A model generated the notes under the pieces. It saw only the letters and a list, made by a program, of their open reading frames with translations. It was not told where the DNA came from and did no database searches. From Conexibacter arvalis (GTDB taxonomy: Bacteria > Actinomycetota > Thermoleophilia > Solirubrobacterales > Solirubrobacteraceae): a stretch of 64,000 nucleotides of DNA. The translations under genes were made by a program, and so were the position numbers. Shown piece after piece: positions 8,005-16,511 of the stretch (the stretch's first letter is position 1; each line of letters opens with the position of its first letter). The stretch spans positions 186,001 through 250,000 of the forward strand of contig NZ_JACHNU010000003.1 in assembly GCF_014199525.1 (NCBI RefSeq). Reading direction: 5' to 3'.

Positions 8005-8916
8005 TCAAGCGGGAACCGCAGCGCCCTCGGCCACCTCCAGCGCGTGCAGCGCTGCCTCGACCGCGCCGGCGCTCGCCGGCACGAGCGGCAGCCGCACGGC
8101 CGGCGTCGCGATCTCGCCGCGGCGGTGGAGCAGCCCCTTGACGACGCTCGGACTCGGCTCGGCGTAGAGCGCACGGACGAGCGGCAGCAGCGTGTCGTGG
8201 ACGCGCCGCGCCTCCGCCAGCTCGCCGGTGCTCGCCGTCCGCACGAGCGCGGCGAAGCGATCGGTCGCGCAGTTCGCCGCCGCCGCGATCGCCCCGACGG
8301 CGCCGTGGACGAGCGCGGCGAGCATCAGCGCGTCCTCGCCGGCCAGCACGCCGAAGCCGGAGGGGGCGCCGGCCAGCAGCGCGAGCGCGTCGCCGTCGAG
8401 CACCGGAACCGACAGCTTGACCCCGACGACCCGCGGCTCGGCGGCGTGCAGCTCGAGCAGCGCGTCGGCGCCGAAGCGGACGCCGGTTCGCGGCGGGTGC
8501 TCGTAGGCGATCAGCGGGACCGGGCTGGCCTCCGCGAGCGCGCGGAAGTGCGCGGCGATCCCGGCGCGCGACGGCCGCACGTACGGCGGAACCGAGCTCA
8601 TGATCGCCGTGACGCCGGCGCGTCCTCCGTGACGGGCCGCGGCACGCGCGACGCCCGCCGTGTCGCTGCCGCCGACGCCGACGGTCAGCGCAGCGCCGCG
8701 CTCGGCGCAGATCTCCGCGCAGCAGGCGACGACGGCCTCCTGCTCCGCGGCGCCGAGCGCGAACGCCTCGCCGGTCGTGCCGAGCGCGACGAGGCCCTCG
8801 GCGCCGTCGGCCAGACAGCGCTCGGCGAGCCGCCGCAACGCGGCGAGGTCGACCCTGCCGTCGGGATCAAAGGGGGTGACGAGCGGAACGTGGAGACCTG
8901 CGATGGGAGCAGTCAT
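8005..8916 (-). CDS. DapA-family class I aldolase/lyase
   Basis: 303 residues from ATG 8916. TIM-barrel family of dihydrodipicolinate synthase, N-acetylneuraminate lyase and keto-deoxy-sugar aldolases, which form a Schiff base with a 2-oxo acid. Motifs: LVTPFDPDGRVD (12-23), ALGTTGEAF with GTTGE 46-50, Tyr138 in PLIAYEHPPRTG, Schiff-base Lys167 in VVGVKLS. The usual DapA-type YN(V/I)P is replaced by YEHP, so lysine biosynthesis is unlikely; a catabolic aldolase is more probable. A LysR gene is divergent 75 bp away and is the obvious regulator. Confidence 0.85.
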   Translation of the reverse strand: MTAPIAGLHVPLVTPFDPDGRVDLAALRRLAERCLADGAEGLVALGTTGEAFALGAAEQEAVVACCAEICAERGAALTVGVGGSDTAGVARAAARHGGRAGVTAIMSSVPPYVRPSRAGIAAHFRALAEASPVPLIAYEHPPRTGVRFGADALLELHAAEPRVVGVKLSVPVLDGDALALLAGAPSGFGVLAGEDALMLAALVHGAVGAIAAAANCATDRFAALVRTASTGELAEARRVHDTLLPLVRALYAEPSPSVVKGLLHRRGEIATPAVRLPLVPASAGAVEAALHALEVAEGAAVPA

Positions 8917-8950
8917 GCGCCCGATCGTCGCGCGCCGGAACCGCAAGCAC

Positions 8951-8989
8951 AAATGACATTTCCTCGCCGCTTCATTTAGTATTTCTGAA
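8951..8989. promoter_or_regulatory. Candidate LysR operator in divergent intergenic region
   Basis: The 75-bp gap between the aldolase and LysR genes is strikingly AT-richer than its surroundings and holds two dyads: AAAT-GAC-ATTT at 8951-8961 and TTCA-N11-TGAA at 8971-8989. LysR-type proteins usually bind dyads with this general T-N11-A layout. The second dyad ends 2 bp before the LysR start codon, consistent with autoregulation. Assignment is by position only. Confidence 0.45.
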
Positions 8990-8991
8990 CG

Positions 8992-9954
8992 ATGATCGAC
9001 GTCCGCCGGCTCCGGATCCTGCGCGAGGTCGCCGTCGCCGGCACGATCAGCGGCGCCGCCCGTGCGCTGGGCTATACGCCGTCGGCCGTCTCGCAGCAGC
9101 TCGCGACGCTCGCGCGCGAATCGGGCGCCGAGCTGCTGCGGCGCCGCGGCCGGCATGTCGAGCTGACCGCCGAGGGACGGCTGCTGGTCGAGGTCGCCGA
9201 GCGGGTCGGCGCGGAGCTGGAGGCGGCCGAGGCCGAGCTTGCGGCACGCGCCGCACGCCCGGGCGGCGTCGTGCGCCTGCTCGCGTTCGCGACCGCGCTG
9301 CGGACGCTGGTCCCGCGCGCCGCGACGACGCTGGCCGCCAGCGCGCCCGGGCTCGAGCTGGAGATCGACGAGGCCGATCCCGACGACGCGCTCCGCCTGC
9401 TCGTCCAAGAGCGCGCCGACGTCGTGATCGCCCACGACTACGACCTGCTGGAGCGGCGCAGAAGCGCCCGCGTCCACCGGCGCGAGCTGCTCGGCGACGA
9501 GCTGCGCGTCGTCGGCGCCGTCGACGACGCCGTCTCCCCCAAGCGCCGCGCCGGTCGCGTTGGCGCGACCGGCGGCCGTGCCCCCGCCGCCCCCGCCCGC
9601 CGCGCGCCCGCGGCCGCGGTCGACCTCGCCGCGCTCGCCGATCGCCGCTGGGTGCTGCCCGATCGCGGCAGCGCCTGCGACCGCGTCGTCGAGCGGGCGT
9701 GCGCGGCGGCCGGCTTCGCGCCGCGGGTCGTCGCGCGCAGCTCCGACTTCGCCGCGATCGCGGCGCTCGCCGAGGCCTGCGACGCGGTCGCGCTCGTGCC
9801 CCGCCTCGCGCTGGAGGGCCAGGCGGAGGAGCGCGCCGGCCGGCCGCTGCGCGCGCCGGTCCGCCGCCGCCTCTTCGCCGCCGTGCGCGACGGAGCCCAG
9901 CGCCGCCCGCTGGAGTCCGCCGTCCTCGACGCCCTCGCGGACGCCGCCGCGTGA
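8992..9954 (+). CDS. LysR-family transcriptional regulator
   Basis: 320 residues. N-terminal winged HTH with the usual RILREVAVAGTISGAARALGYTPSAVSQQLATLARESGAELLRR, then a periplasmic-binding-like effector domain (about 90-300). An Ala/Pro/Arg-rich insertion lies between the effector subdomains (GATGGRAPAAPARRAPAAAV, near 190-210). Divergent from the DapA-like aldolase, its likely target. The last 19 codons and stop belong to a 71-bp unit that is repeated three more times downstream. Confidence 0.9.
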   Translation: MIDVRRLRILREVAVAGTISGAARALGYTPSAVSQQLATLARESGAELLRRRGRHVELTAEGRLLVEVAERVGAELEAAEAELAARAARPGGVVRLLAFATALRTLVPRAATTLAASAPGLELEIDEADPDDALRLLVQERADVVIAHDYDLLERRRSARVHRRELLGDELRVVGAVDDAVSPKRRAGRVGATGGRAPAAPARRAPAAAVDLAALADRRWVLPDRGSACDRVVERACAAAGFAPRVVARSSDFAAIAALAEACDAVALVPRLALEGQAEERAGRPLRAPVRRRLFAAVRDGAQRRPLESAVLDALADAAA

Positions 9955-10168
9955 TCGCCCTCGCGCCGCAGCGCCGCCCACTGGAGTCCGCCGTCCTCGA
10001 CGCCCTCGCGAACGCCGCCGCGTGATCGCCCTCGCGCCGCAGCGCCGCCCACTGGAGTCCGCCGTCCTCGACGCCCTCGCGGACGCCGCCGCGTGATCGC
10101 CCTCGCGCGCCGCAGCGCCGCCCGCTGGAGTCCGCGGTCCTCGACGCCCTCGCGGACGCCGCCGCAGA
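9898..10168 (+). repeat. 71-bp tandem duplication of the LysR gene's 3' end
   Basis: Four copies of a unit of about 71 bp. Copy 1 is the last codons and stop of the LysR gene; the shared string TGGAGTCCGC recurs at 9911, 9982, 10053 and 10126 (spacings 71, 71, 73). The unit is not a multiple of three, and each copy carries the TGA, so the repeats are not translated as an extension. Copy 4 has a 2-bp insertion, and a degenerate tail of short partial copies (GATCACCCTC-like) runs to about 10205. This fills the 290-bp gap before the next gene; no other feature seen there. Confidence 0.9.
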
Positions 10169-10244
10169 TCACCCTCCCCCACGCCACCGCACGATCACCC
10201 TCGTAACGCCCGCGGGTCAAGGCGGAAGTCCCTCGCGCCGATGG

Positions 10245-12245
10245 ATGAATGATCCGCCAGCCTCGGTCAGACGAGCTTTGCGCCACCTCACGCCCCACCG
10301 CGCCGCCGGCGCCCTCCTGCTCCTGAGCGCCGCGCTCTGCGCCGCGTCGGCGGCGCGCACCTTGCTCGGGATCGGCGGCGCGACGACGGCCGAGGCGATC
10401 TACGACGTCGGGATCGTCACCGCGTGCGTGACGTGGTGCCTGCGCGCCGCCGTCCCCGACCCCGCCCATTGGGCGTTCGTATGCGGCGTCGCCGCCTCGC
10501 TGCTGTGGGTGGCCGGCGCCGGCGTCACGGCGGTCGAGGGCAACGACTCCGCCTTCTCGACCGCCGACGTGCTGATGTTCGGCATCCATCCGCTGGTCGT
10601 GCTCGGCTTCTTCCTCTACGGACGCAGCTCCGTGCCGCGGCCGATCCCCGCGCCGCGGTGGGTCGACGCGGCGCTGAGCGCGCTGACCGTCGCGGCCGTC
10701 GGGGCGGCGTTCGTGATCGAGGGCGCGCTCGCGTCCGTCGGCGACGCGACCGTCACCGCCGCGGTCTACCCGACCGGCGCGGTCGTGCTCGCGGCGATCG
10801 CGGTCGGGCTGCTGGCGCTGCGCGGCTGGGCGTTCGACCGCCGCTTCGCGCTGATCGTCGCCGGCGCCGGCTGCTTCGTGATCACGGAGATCCTCTACCG
10901 CCACGCCCAGGCCCAGAGCGGCGTCGCGGAGTTCGGCACGCTCTACGACGTCGGCTGGATGGCCGGCGCGCTGCTGCTCGCGGCAGCGGCCTGGCAGCCG
11001 CAGCGGCCGCTGCCGAGCGAGCCGCGCAGAAGCGAGATCGTCGTGCCGATCCTGCTCGGCGCGATCGCGCTGGTCGTGCTGGTCGTCGAGGGCGGGCAGG
11101 CGAGGCCGGCGCCGCTGACGATCACGCTCTCCGGGCTCGCGGTCGCGACGCTGATCGCGCGCATGGCGCTCAGCCTGACGACGAACTACCGGCTCCTGCA
11201 GCACAGCCGCCGCGAGGCGATCACCGACAGCGTCACCGGCCTGGGCAACGGCCGCCGGCTGGTCGCCGACCTGGAGCGGCTCGGCGGCGCCCGGGCGACG
11301 CTCGTGCTGCTCGACCTCAACGGCTTCAAGGGCTACAACGACACCTTCGGCCATCTCGCCGGCGACCAGCTGCTGCGCCGGATCGGCCAGGCGCTCGCGG
11401 CCGCGGCGGAGCCCGACGGCCGCGCCTACCGGATGGGCGGCGACGAGTTCTGCGTGCTGCTCGGACCCGACGCGACGACGACCCCGGCCGAGCTGGCCGC
11501 CGGCGCCGCCCAACGCGGCGACGGCTTCACCGTCACCGCCGCCTACGGAGCGGTCGCGCTGCCGCGTGAGGCCGACGACGCGGTGGCCGCGCTGCGCCTC
11601 GCCGACGAGCGGATGTACGCGCACAAGCGGGACGACTCCGCGCGCGGCGAGCCGGTCGTCGCGGCGCTGACGGCCGTGATCGCCGCGCACGACCCGCAGC
11701 TCCACCGGCACGCGGAGGCGGTCGCGCGCCTCGCCGACGCGACCGCCGCGGCGCTCGGGCTCGACGCGGACGAGCGGCGGCTGGTCCGCCACGCGGCGCT
11801 CCTGCACGACCTCGGGACGCTGGCGCTGCCGGCCGGCGCGACCGCCGAACCGGGCCCGCTCGCCGACGACGAGGAGGCGTTCGTCGAGCGCCACACGGTC
11901 TTCGGCGAGCGGATGATCGCGGCGACGCCGGCGCTGCGCCGCGTCGCGACCGTCGTGCGCGCCAGCCGCGAGCGCTGGGACGGGAGCGGCTACCCCGACC
12001 GCCTCGCCGGCACCGCGATCCCGCGCGCGGCGCGGATCGTCTTCGCCTGCCACGCCTTCGACGCGATCGTCGGCGACCGCCCGCACGCTCCAGCGCGGAC
12101 GCGCGCGGAGGCGGTCGAGATCATGCGCCGCTGCGCCGGCAGCTCGTTCGACCCGGCGGTCGTCGAGGCGCTCGCCGGCGCGGTCGAGCGCGAGGTCACG
12201 ACGGCCGCGAGGGCCGCGAGGACCGCGGCGCCGCAGCCGGCGTAG
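10245..12245 (+). CDS. Membrane GGDEF protein with degenerate HD-GYP-like domain
   Basis: 666 residues. N-terminal half (20-310) has about eight to nine hydrophobic segments, a membrane sensor. Then a diguanylate cyclase domain with intact GGDEF at 398-402 (RMGGDEFCVLL) and an earlier DLNGFKGYNDTFGHLAGDQLL. The C-terminus is HD-GYP-like: HRHAEAVARLA, HAALLHDLG with His521-Asp522, HTVFGERM, then RASRERWDGSGYP (572-584). The canonical HHE metal ligands just before the GYP loop are A-S-R-E here, so phosphodiesterase activity is doubtful while cyclic-di-GMP synthesis looks possible. An overlapping ATG at 10241 hits a stop at once, which supports the start at 10245. Confidence 0.9.
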   Translation: MNDPPASVRRALRHLTPHRAAGALLLLSAALCAASAARTLLGIGGATTAEAIYDVGIVTACVTWCLRAAVPDPAHWAFVCGVAASLLWVAGAGVTAVEGNDSAFSTADVLMFGIHPLVVLGFFLYGRSSVPRPIPAPRWVDAALSALTVAAVGAAFVIEGALASVGDATVTAAVYPTGAVVLAAIAVGLLALRGWAFDRRFALIVAGAGCFVITEILYRHAQAQSGVAEFGTLYDVGWMAGALLLAAAAWQPQRPLPSEPRRSEIVVPILLGAIALVVLVVEGGQARPAPLTITLSGLAVATLIARMALSLTTNYRLLQHSRREAITDSVTGLGNGRRLVADLERLGGARATLVLLDLNGFKGYNDTFGHLAGDQLLRRIGQALAAAAEPDGRAYRMGGDEFCVLLGPDATTTPAELAAGAAQRGDGFTVTAAYGAVALPREADDAVAALRLADERMYAHKRDDSARGEPVVAALTAVIAAHDPQLHRHAEAVARLADATAAALGLDADERRLVRHAALLHDLGTLALPAGATAEPGPLADDEEAFVERHTVFGERMIAATPALRRVATVVRASRERWDGSGYPDRLAGTAIPRAARIVFACHAFDAIVGDRPHAPARTRAEAVEIMRRCAGSSFDPAVVEALAGAVEREVTTAARAARTAAPQPA

Positions 12246-12320
12246 GCGCGCGCCGACCGCGCGGCCGGCATCCGACGCGCGCGGATCGACCGGAAACCGC
12301 ACCTCATAGACTCAGCGACC

Positions 12321-12908
12321 GTGCCCGTCGGAACCGCCCGCCCACGCGACGCCCTGCTGGAGGAGCTGGTCGCGCTGTTCCTCGCCGAGGGCTTCCGCGA
12401 CTTCACGCTCGCCGAGCTGGCCGCCCGCCTGCGCTGCTCCAAGAGCACGCTCTACGGGCTCGGCCACAGCAAGGAGCAGCTGACCGGCAACGCGCTGAAG
12501 CGCTTCTTCCGCGACGCGACCGCCGCCGTCGAGGCGCGCACCGCGGCGGTCGCGGACCCGGCCGATCGGATCGCCGAGTACCTGCGCGCCGTCGCCGACC
12601 AGCTGCGCCCGGCCTCGACGGCGTTCATGGCCGACCTCGCGGCCCACCCGCTCGCGCGCGAGATCTACGAGCGCAACACCGCCCTGGCGGCCCAGCGCGT
12701 CTCGGAGCTGATCGCCGACGGCGTCCGCAGCGGCGACTTCCGCGACGTCCACGCCGCCTTCGTCGCCGACACGATCGCCGCGACGATGCAGCGGATCCAG
12801 ACCGGCCAGGTCCTCGCCGCGACCGGCCTGCGCGACGCCGACGCCTACGACGAGCTCGCCGCCCTCGCGCTCGACGGCATCCGCAGCGCGCCGGGGCGCG
12901 CCGAGTAG
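12321..12908 (+). CDS. TetR-family transcriptional regulator
   Basis: 195 residues from GTG 12321. N-terminal HTH: LLEELVALFLAEGFRDFTLAELAARLRCSKSTLYGLGHSKEQL, which matches TetR with the usual Y-x-x-F/H region changed to LYGLGHSKEQL. The remainder is a helical ligand-binding domain of normal length. Downstream, in the same direction after 62 bp, are two coupled genes for membrane proteins; whether it controls them is not shown. Confidence 0.88.
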   Translation: MPVGTARPRDALLEELVALFLAEGFRDFTLAELAARLRCSKSTLYGLGHSKEQLTGNALKRFFRDATAAVEARTAAVADPADRIAEYLRAVADQLRPASTAFMADLAAHPLAREIYERNTALAAQRVSELIADGVRSGDFRDVHAAFVADTIAATMQRIQTGQVLAATGLRDADAYDELAALALDGIRSAPGRAE

Positions 12909-12970
12909 CCGACCGCTCCGGCGCGCCGCGCGGGCCGCTGCCGCGGACGGCGAGCTGCGAGGATGGCGCG

Positions 12971-13576
12971 GTGACGTCAGGCGGAACGTGCGCCGAGCGC
13001 CGCTTGCGGGAGCGGCGGCTGACGCTGCTCGCGCTGGTCGCGGGGAGCGCGATCGGGATCGTCGTCACGCTGTGGCTCGCCGTCGGATGGGCGGCCGACC
13101 AGCCGAAGACGATCGAGTTCGCGATCGCGCGCGAGCCGTTCGGGTCGCGCTCGCTGCTGGAGCGCGGCAACGCCCGCGAGACGTTCGACGACCTGCTCGG
13201 GCGCCTCGACGACGACGACCGCGTCACCGACCTCCATCTCACCGCCCGCAGCCTGTCGGCGATGGCGCGCACGCGGCACGACAGACGGCGGTCGCTGTTC
13301 CTGACGGTCGAGGGCGAGGTCACCGATCACCTCACGATCGGCGGGCCGGAGGGCCGCGGCGTCCCGCTGGCGCGCATCGCCGCGCTCGACCTCGACGCCG
13401 CGCTCGAAGCGGCGCAGCGGCGCTGGCGCGAGCTGGGCACGCATCCCGAGCCGCCGCTGCTGAGCCTCCAGGTGCGCGGCGCGAGGCCGCGCGGATGGCT
13501 CGTGATCTTCACCTCCGAGGTGCCGGCCGACGAGCGCACGACGGCGATCGACCTGGAGGGGCGGGTGCGGAGGTGA
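12971..13576 (+). CDS. Single-pass membrane protein, function unknown
   Basis: 201 residues from GTG 12971. A basic N-terminus (ERRLRERRLT) precedes one transmembrane segment (LLALVAGSAIGIVVTLWLAVGWA), then an exported domain of about 150 residues with many charged residues and no cysteines. I recognise no domain. The next gene starts inside its stop codon (GTGA at 13573-13576), so the two proteins are likely made together and may act together in the membrane. Confidence 0.68.
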   Translation: MTSGGTCAERRLRERRLTLLALVAGSAIGIVVTLWLAVGWAADQPKTIEFAIAREPFGSRSLLERGNARETFDDLLGRLDDDDRVTDLHLTARSLSAMARTRHDRRRSLFLTVEGEVTDHLTIGGPEGRGVPLARIAALDLDAALEAAQRRWRELGTHPEPPLLSLQVRGARPRGWLVIFTSEVPADERTTAIDLEGRVRR

Positions 13577-14019
13577 CGCGGTCGGCCGCGCGCGCCCGTC
13601 TGCGACGGATGCGCGTCCCTGTCGCGATCGTGCTGATCGTCGCCGCCGCGTGCCTGATGGCGTGGGGCGGATTCGTGCTCGCGCGCGGGATGCCCGGCGA
13701 GTGCGGCGGCGACGCGCCGCCCTGCCCGCCCGGCTCCATGAGCGCGGTCCTCGGCGTGACCGCCAGCGTCTTCGCGCTGCTGCCGCTCGGCATCGCGCTC
13801 GGGGCGTCGCGATTTCCCGAGATCGCGCCCGCGGCGGTCGCGCTGGCGGCGGCGGGCGCCGCGGCGGGCGTCTTCAGCTCGCGCTTCGTCGCCGACCCGA
13901 TCACCGACGCGACGAGCGCGACCTGGTGGGCGACCGGCGTCCTCGGCGGGATCGCCGTCGTCGCCGCCGCGATCGCCGTGCTCGCGTTCCTCCTCCTCGA
14001 CCGCGACGATTCCTCCTGA
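13573..14019 (+). CDS. Small membrane protein with three to four hydrophobic segments
   Basis: 148 residues from GTG 13573 (4-bp overlap with the upstream gene), with an internal ATG at 13609 as alternative. Hydrophobic segments: VPVAIVLIVAAACLMAWGGFVLA, a middle segment around SVFALLPLGIALGAS, an Ala-rich segment, and a C-terminal VLGGIAVVAAAIAVLAFLLL. A loop GECGGDAPPCPPG between the first two has two Cys. No family recognised. Ends 36 bp before the end of the convergent ion-channel gene. Confidence 0.66.
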   Translation: MTRSAARARLRRMRVPVAIVLIVAAACLMAWGGFVLARGMPGECGGDAPPCPPGSMSAVLGVTASVFALLPLGIALGASRFPEIAPAAVALAAAGAAAGVFSSRFVADPITDATSATWWATGVLGGIAVVAAAIAVLAFLLLDRDDSS

Positions 14020-14055
14020 CGGCTCGCAGGCGGGCCGTCGGCACCGGCCTGAGGG

Positions 14056-14973
14056 CTACGCGACCTTCTCGGCCCTCAGCCGGGTCTCGAGGTCGTCGAG
14101 CGCTTCGCGCAGGTCGGCGATCCGCCGCACCACCTCGTCCTCGGCCGGTTCGGGCGCCTCGGCGTCGGGGTCGTCGCCGCGCTTGATCGCCGCCTCGCGC
14201 TCGGCGGTCTGGAGGCGGAGCTGCTCGATCTGGCGCGCCTCCTCCATCGAGTTGATGACGATCCCGATCAGGATGTTGAAGAGCAGGAACGACGCGACGA
14301 GCGCGAAGGAGACGAAGTAGATCGTGCCCCACGGGGAGACGGTCGCGCCGATCTCGAGCTGGTCGGGGAAGTTCTCCAGCGTCAGCGTCACGAACAGCGT
14401 CAGCATCGCGCTGCCGATGTCGCCGTAGTCGTCGGGGTGCTCGGCGCCGAACATCGACCAGCCGACCATCCCGTAGACGAACAGCACGAGCACGCCCATC
14501 ACGACCAGCGACGCGGCGGCCGGCAGCGAGCGGCCGATCGCGAGCGTGAGGACGCGCAGGTCGGGCAGCAGCCGGACGATCCGCGCGATCCGCGCCAGGC
14601 GCAGCAGTCGCAGGATCGTCGCGTTCCCGCTCAGACCCGGCACGAAGACGGCGCCGACGACGATCACGTCGAAGGTGTTCCAGCCGCTGCGGAAGAACCG
14701 TCGCGGGCTCGCCCCGACCGCGACGAAGCGGATCGCCAGCTCGACGACGAAGATCGCCAGGCAGGCCCGGTCGAGCGCCCGCAGCAGCGTCCGGTGCTCG
14801 TCGTAGAGCGTGCTGTAGGTCTCCAGCCCGAGCACGACCGCGTTGAAGAGGATCACCCCGAAGACGGCGAGGTTGAACGCCGTCGAGTCGGCGACCCGCG
14901 CGCACAGCCGCACCACCGCATGGCGGCTCCCGTGCTCTTCGATCTCGTCGGTCCCCGGCAGGTGCGTCGACAC
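14056..14973 (-). CDS. Voltage-gated cation channel (NaChBac-like, six-TM)
   Basis: 305 residues, the normal size of a bacterial single-domain voltage-gated channel that assembles as a tetramer. S1-S6 can be traced: S1 from about 33, S3 WNTFDVIVVGAVFV, S4 with gating arginines 122, 125, 128, 131 and 134 at three-residue spacing (LRLLRLARIARIVRLL), pore at about 185-215 and S6 LVASFLLFNILIGIVINSM. The selectivity filter reads TLENF (198-202) followed by PD, where NaChBac has TLESW, so Glu200 is kept but the next positions differ. The tail (245-305) is a charged coiled coil, as in NaChBac where it drives tetramerisation. Confidence 0.88.
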   Translation of the reverse strand: MSTHLPGTDEIEEHGSRHAVVRLCARVADSTAFNLAVFGVILFNAVVLGLETYSTLYDEHRTLLRALDRACLAIFVVELAIRFVAVGASPRRFFRSGWNTFDVIVVGAVFVPGLSGNATILRLLRLARIARIVRLLPDLRVLTLAIGRSLPAAASLVVMGVLVLFVYGMVGWSMFGAEHPDDYGDIGSAMLTLFVTLTLENFPDQLEIGATVSPWGTIYFVSFALVASFLLFNILIGIVINSMEEARQIEQLRLQTAEREAAIKRGDDPDAEAPEPAEDEVVRRIADLREALDDLETRLRAEKVA

Positions 14974-15031
14974 GGCCCGTCAGTGTGGCAGAGCGCCGCC
15001 GCACGGCCGGCCTGTCCGGCCGCCGCGCCGT

Positions 15032-16438
15032 CTAGCTCACGAAGCAGTACGAGTCGCTCGACGCGTCGCCGGCGTGGAGACGGGTCTGGTGGACGCGCAG
15101 CCCGCGGAAGTCGCCGTCGTGCGGGAAGAAGCCCGGATCGACGGCCATGCCGCCGGCGTCGGTGTCCGCGTCGATGCGGGCCATCCACGCGCCGACGCCG
15201 TCCGGGTAGAAGACCTCGTCCCAGGCGGCGTAGAGCGAGTTGGTGGCGTAGACGCGGCGGCCGTCGCGGCTGATCTCGATCATCTGGGGCCCGCCGGACA
15301 GCGGCAGCTCGGGCGCGGCCGGGTGCGGCGTGCGAGCGACGATGCCGCCGAGGCGGATCGAGCCGGTCTCGCGCGGGTTGCGCGGGTCGCTGACGTCGTA
15401 CTGCTTGAGCTCGCCGGTCCCCCAGCACGAGACGTACAGCCAGCGGTCGTCGACCGACAGGTCGATGTCGCTCACCAGCGGCGGCACGGCGCCGAACGGC
15501 TTCAGCGCCGGCGGGAGCCGGTCGGCGTCGGCCGGCTCGGCGGGGATCTCGATCACCTTCTCGACCGCCCAGCTCTCACCGTCGCGGCGCCACGCCCAGA
15601 CCGACGCGGAGAGGTCCGCGACGCTGATCACCACGCCGAGGAAGCCCCAGGTCTTGCTGGGATCGTGGGCAGGCCGGAGCTCCAGCGCCATCTGGTGCTC
15701 GTCGCCGAGGTCGACGCGCTGCAGCAATCTGCCGTCGGAGAGTCTCCAGAAGTCGATGTGGTGGCCGAACCGCTTCCCCAGCAGGTCCTCCGGGTTCAAG
15801 CCGCTCTCGATCATCGCGGGGGTCGCCCACTCCGACGTCATCGCGACGTCCTCGTTGAGATGCCACCAGAAGTCGTAGCTGAGGTACTGGTCGCCGCGGT
15901 CGGTCTCCCAGCGGCCCGTGACCTCGAACGTGTCGTGGTCGATCAGCGCCACGCCGCCGGGTCCCTCGTCGCCGTTCGCGGCGCCGAGGTTCGACATGTA
16001 GATGCCGCCCGGTCCGCAGTGGACGGTGTGCGGGCGCGAGTAGCCGGCCTTCTCGGCCAGCTCCTTGGGCTCGATCACGCGCGCGACCGTCGGCTGGCGC
16101 GGGTCGGGCTTGGTGTCGAGCACGTGCGTGCGCGACGAGCGCAGGCCCGGCACGACCAGGTAGCGGCGCTCGAGCAGGCCTTCGTGCCCCTCGTGGCAGA
16201 GCGCGCTGGAGCAGGCGTTCCAGCCGAAGTGATGGAGCTCGTTGCCCGCGGTCGGCAGCTCGCCCCAGCCGACCACCTGCCCGCACGAGGGAGAGCCCGC
16301 GTCGCAGTCGACGACCGCGATCGCGTCGCGCTGCTCGCCGGTCGGGTCGAAGGCGGCGACGTACGCCAGCTGCTCCGGAGGCGCGGCGATCGCGGCGGCC
16401 GGCGACCGATAGAAGGTGGGATCCGTCGTCTCGGGCAT
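15032..16438 (-). CDS. Selenium-binding protein 1 family (methanethiol oxidase)
   Basis: 468 residues from ATG 16438, with GAGGAGG just upstream. SBP56/SELENBP1 family: a beta-propeller enzyme that in bacteria and humans oxidises methanethiol to formaldehyde, hydrogen sulphide and hydrogen peroxide. Family blocks: ELHHFGWNACSSALCH (67-82) with Cys76 at the place of the conserved Cys, RPHTVHCGPGGIYMSNLG, WWHLNEDVAMTSEW, PLVSDIDLSVDDRWLYVSCWGTGELKQYDVSDP, GGPQMIEISRDGRRVYATNSLY. No signal peptide. The adjacent same-strand gene encodes an ETHE1-like hydrolase that would dispose of sulphide-derived persulphide, so a thiol/sulphide detoxification pair is plausible. Confidence 0.93.
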   Translation of the reverse strand: MPETTDPTFYRSPAAAIAAPPEQLAYVAAFDPTGEQRDAIAVVDCDAGSPSCGQVVGWGELPTAGNELHHFGWNACSSALCHEGHEGLLERRYLVVPGLRSSRTHVLDTKPDPRQPTVARVIEPKELAEKAGYSRPHTVHCGPGGIYMSNLGAANGDEGPGGVALIDHDTFEVTGRWETDRGDQYLSYDFWWHLNEDVAMTSEWATPAMIESGLNPEDLLGKRFGHHIDFWRLSDGRLLQRVDLGDEHQMALELRPAHDPSKTWGFLGVVISVADLSASVWAWRRDGESWAVEKVIEIPAEPADADRLPPALKPFGAVPPLVSDIDLSVDDRWLYVSCWGTGELKQYDVSDPRNPRETGSIRLGGIVARTPHPAAPELPLSGGPQMIEISRDGRRVYATNSLYAAWDEVFYPDGVGAWMARIDADTDAGGMAVDPGFFPHDGDFRGLRVHQTRLHAGDASSDSYCFVS

Positions 16439-16511
16439 TGCAGCCTCCTCGCGACTGCCGAGGTCTCCGAAACGCCACCGTAGCGCCGCTCGCCGGTGGT
16501 TCAAGCAAGGT

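Noticed and set aside
8917-10182. Long open frame upstream of the DapA-like gene on the minus strand
   Set aside because: It is antisense to the LysR gene and repeats; the aldolase has a clear start at 8916.
9898-10205. CRISPR array
   Set aside because: The repeats are 71-bp head-to-tail units with no unique spacers, and the first copy is the end of a gene.
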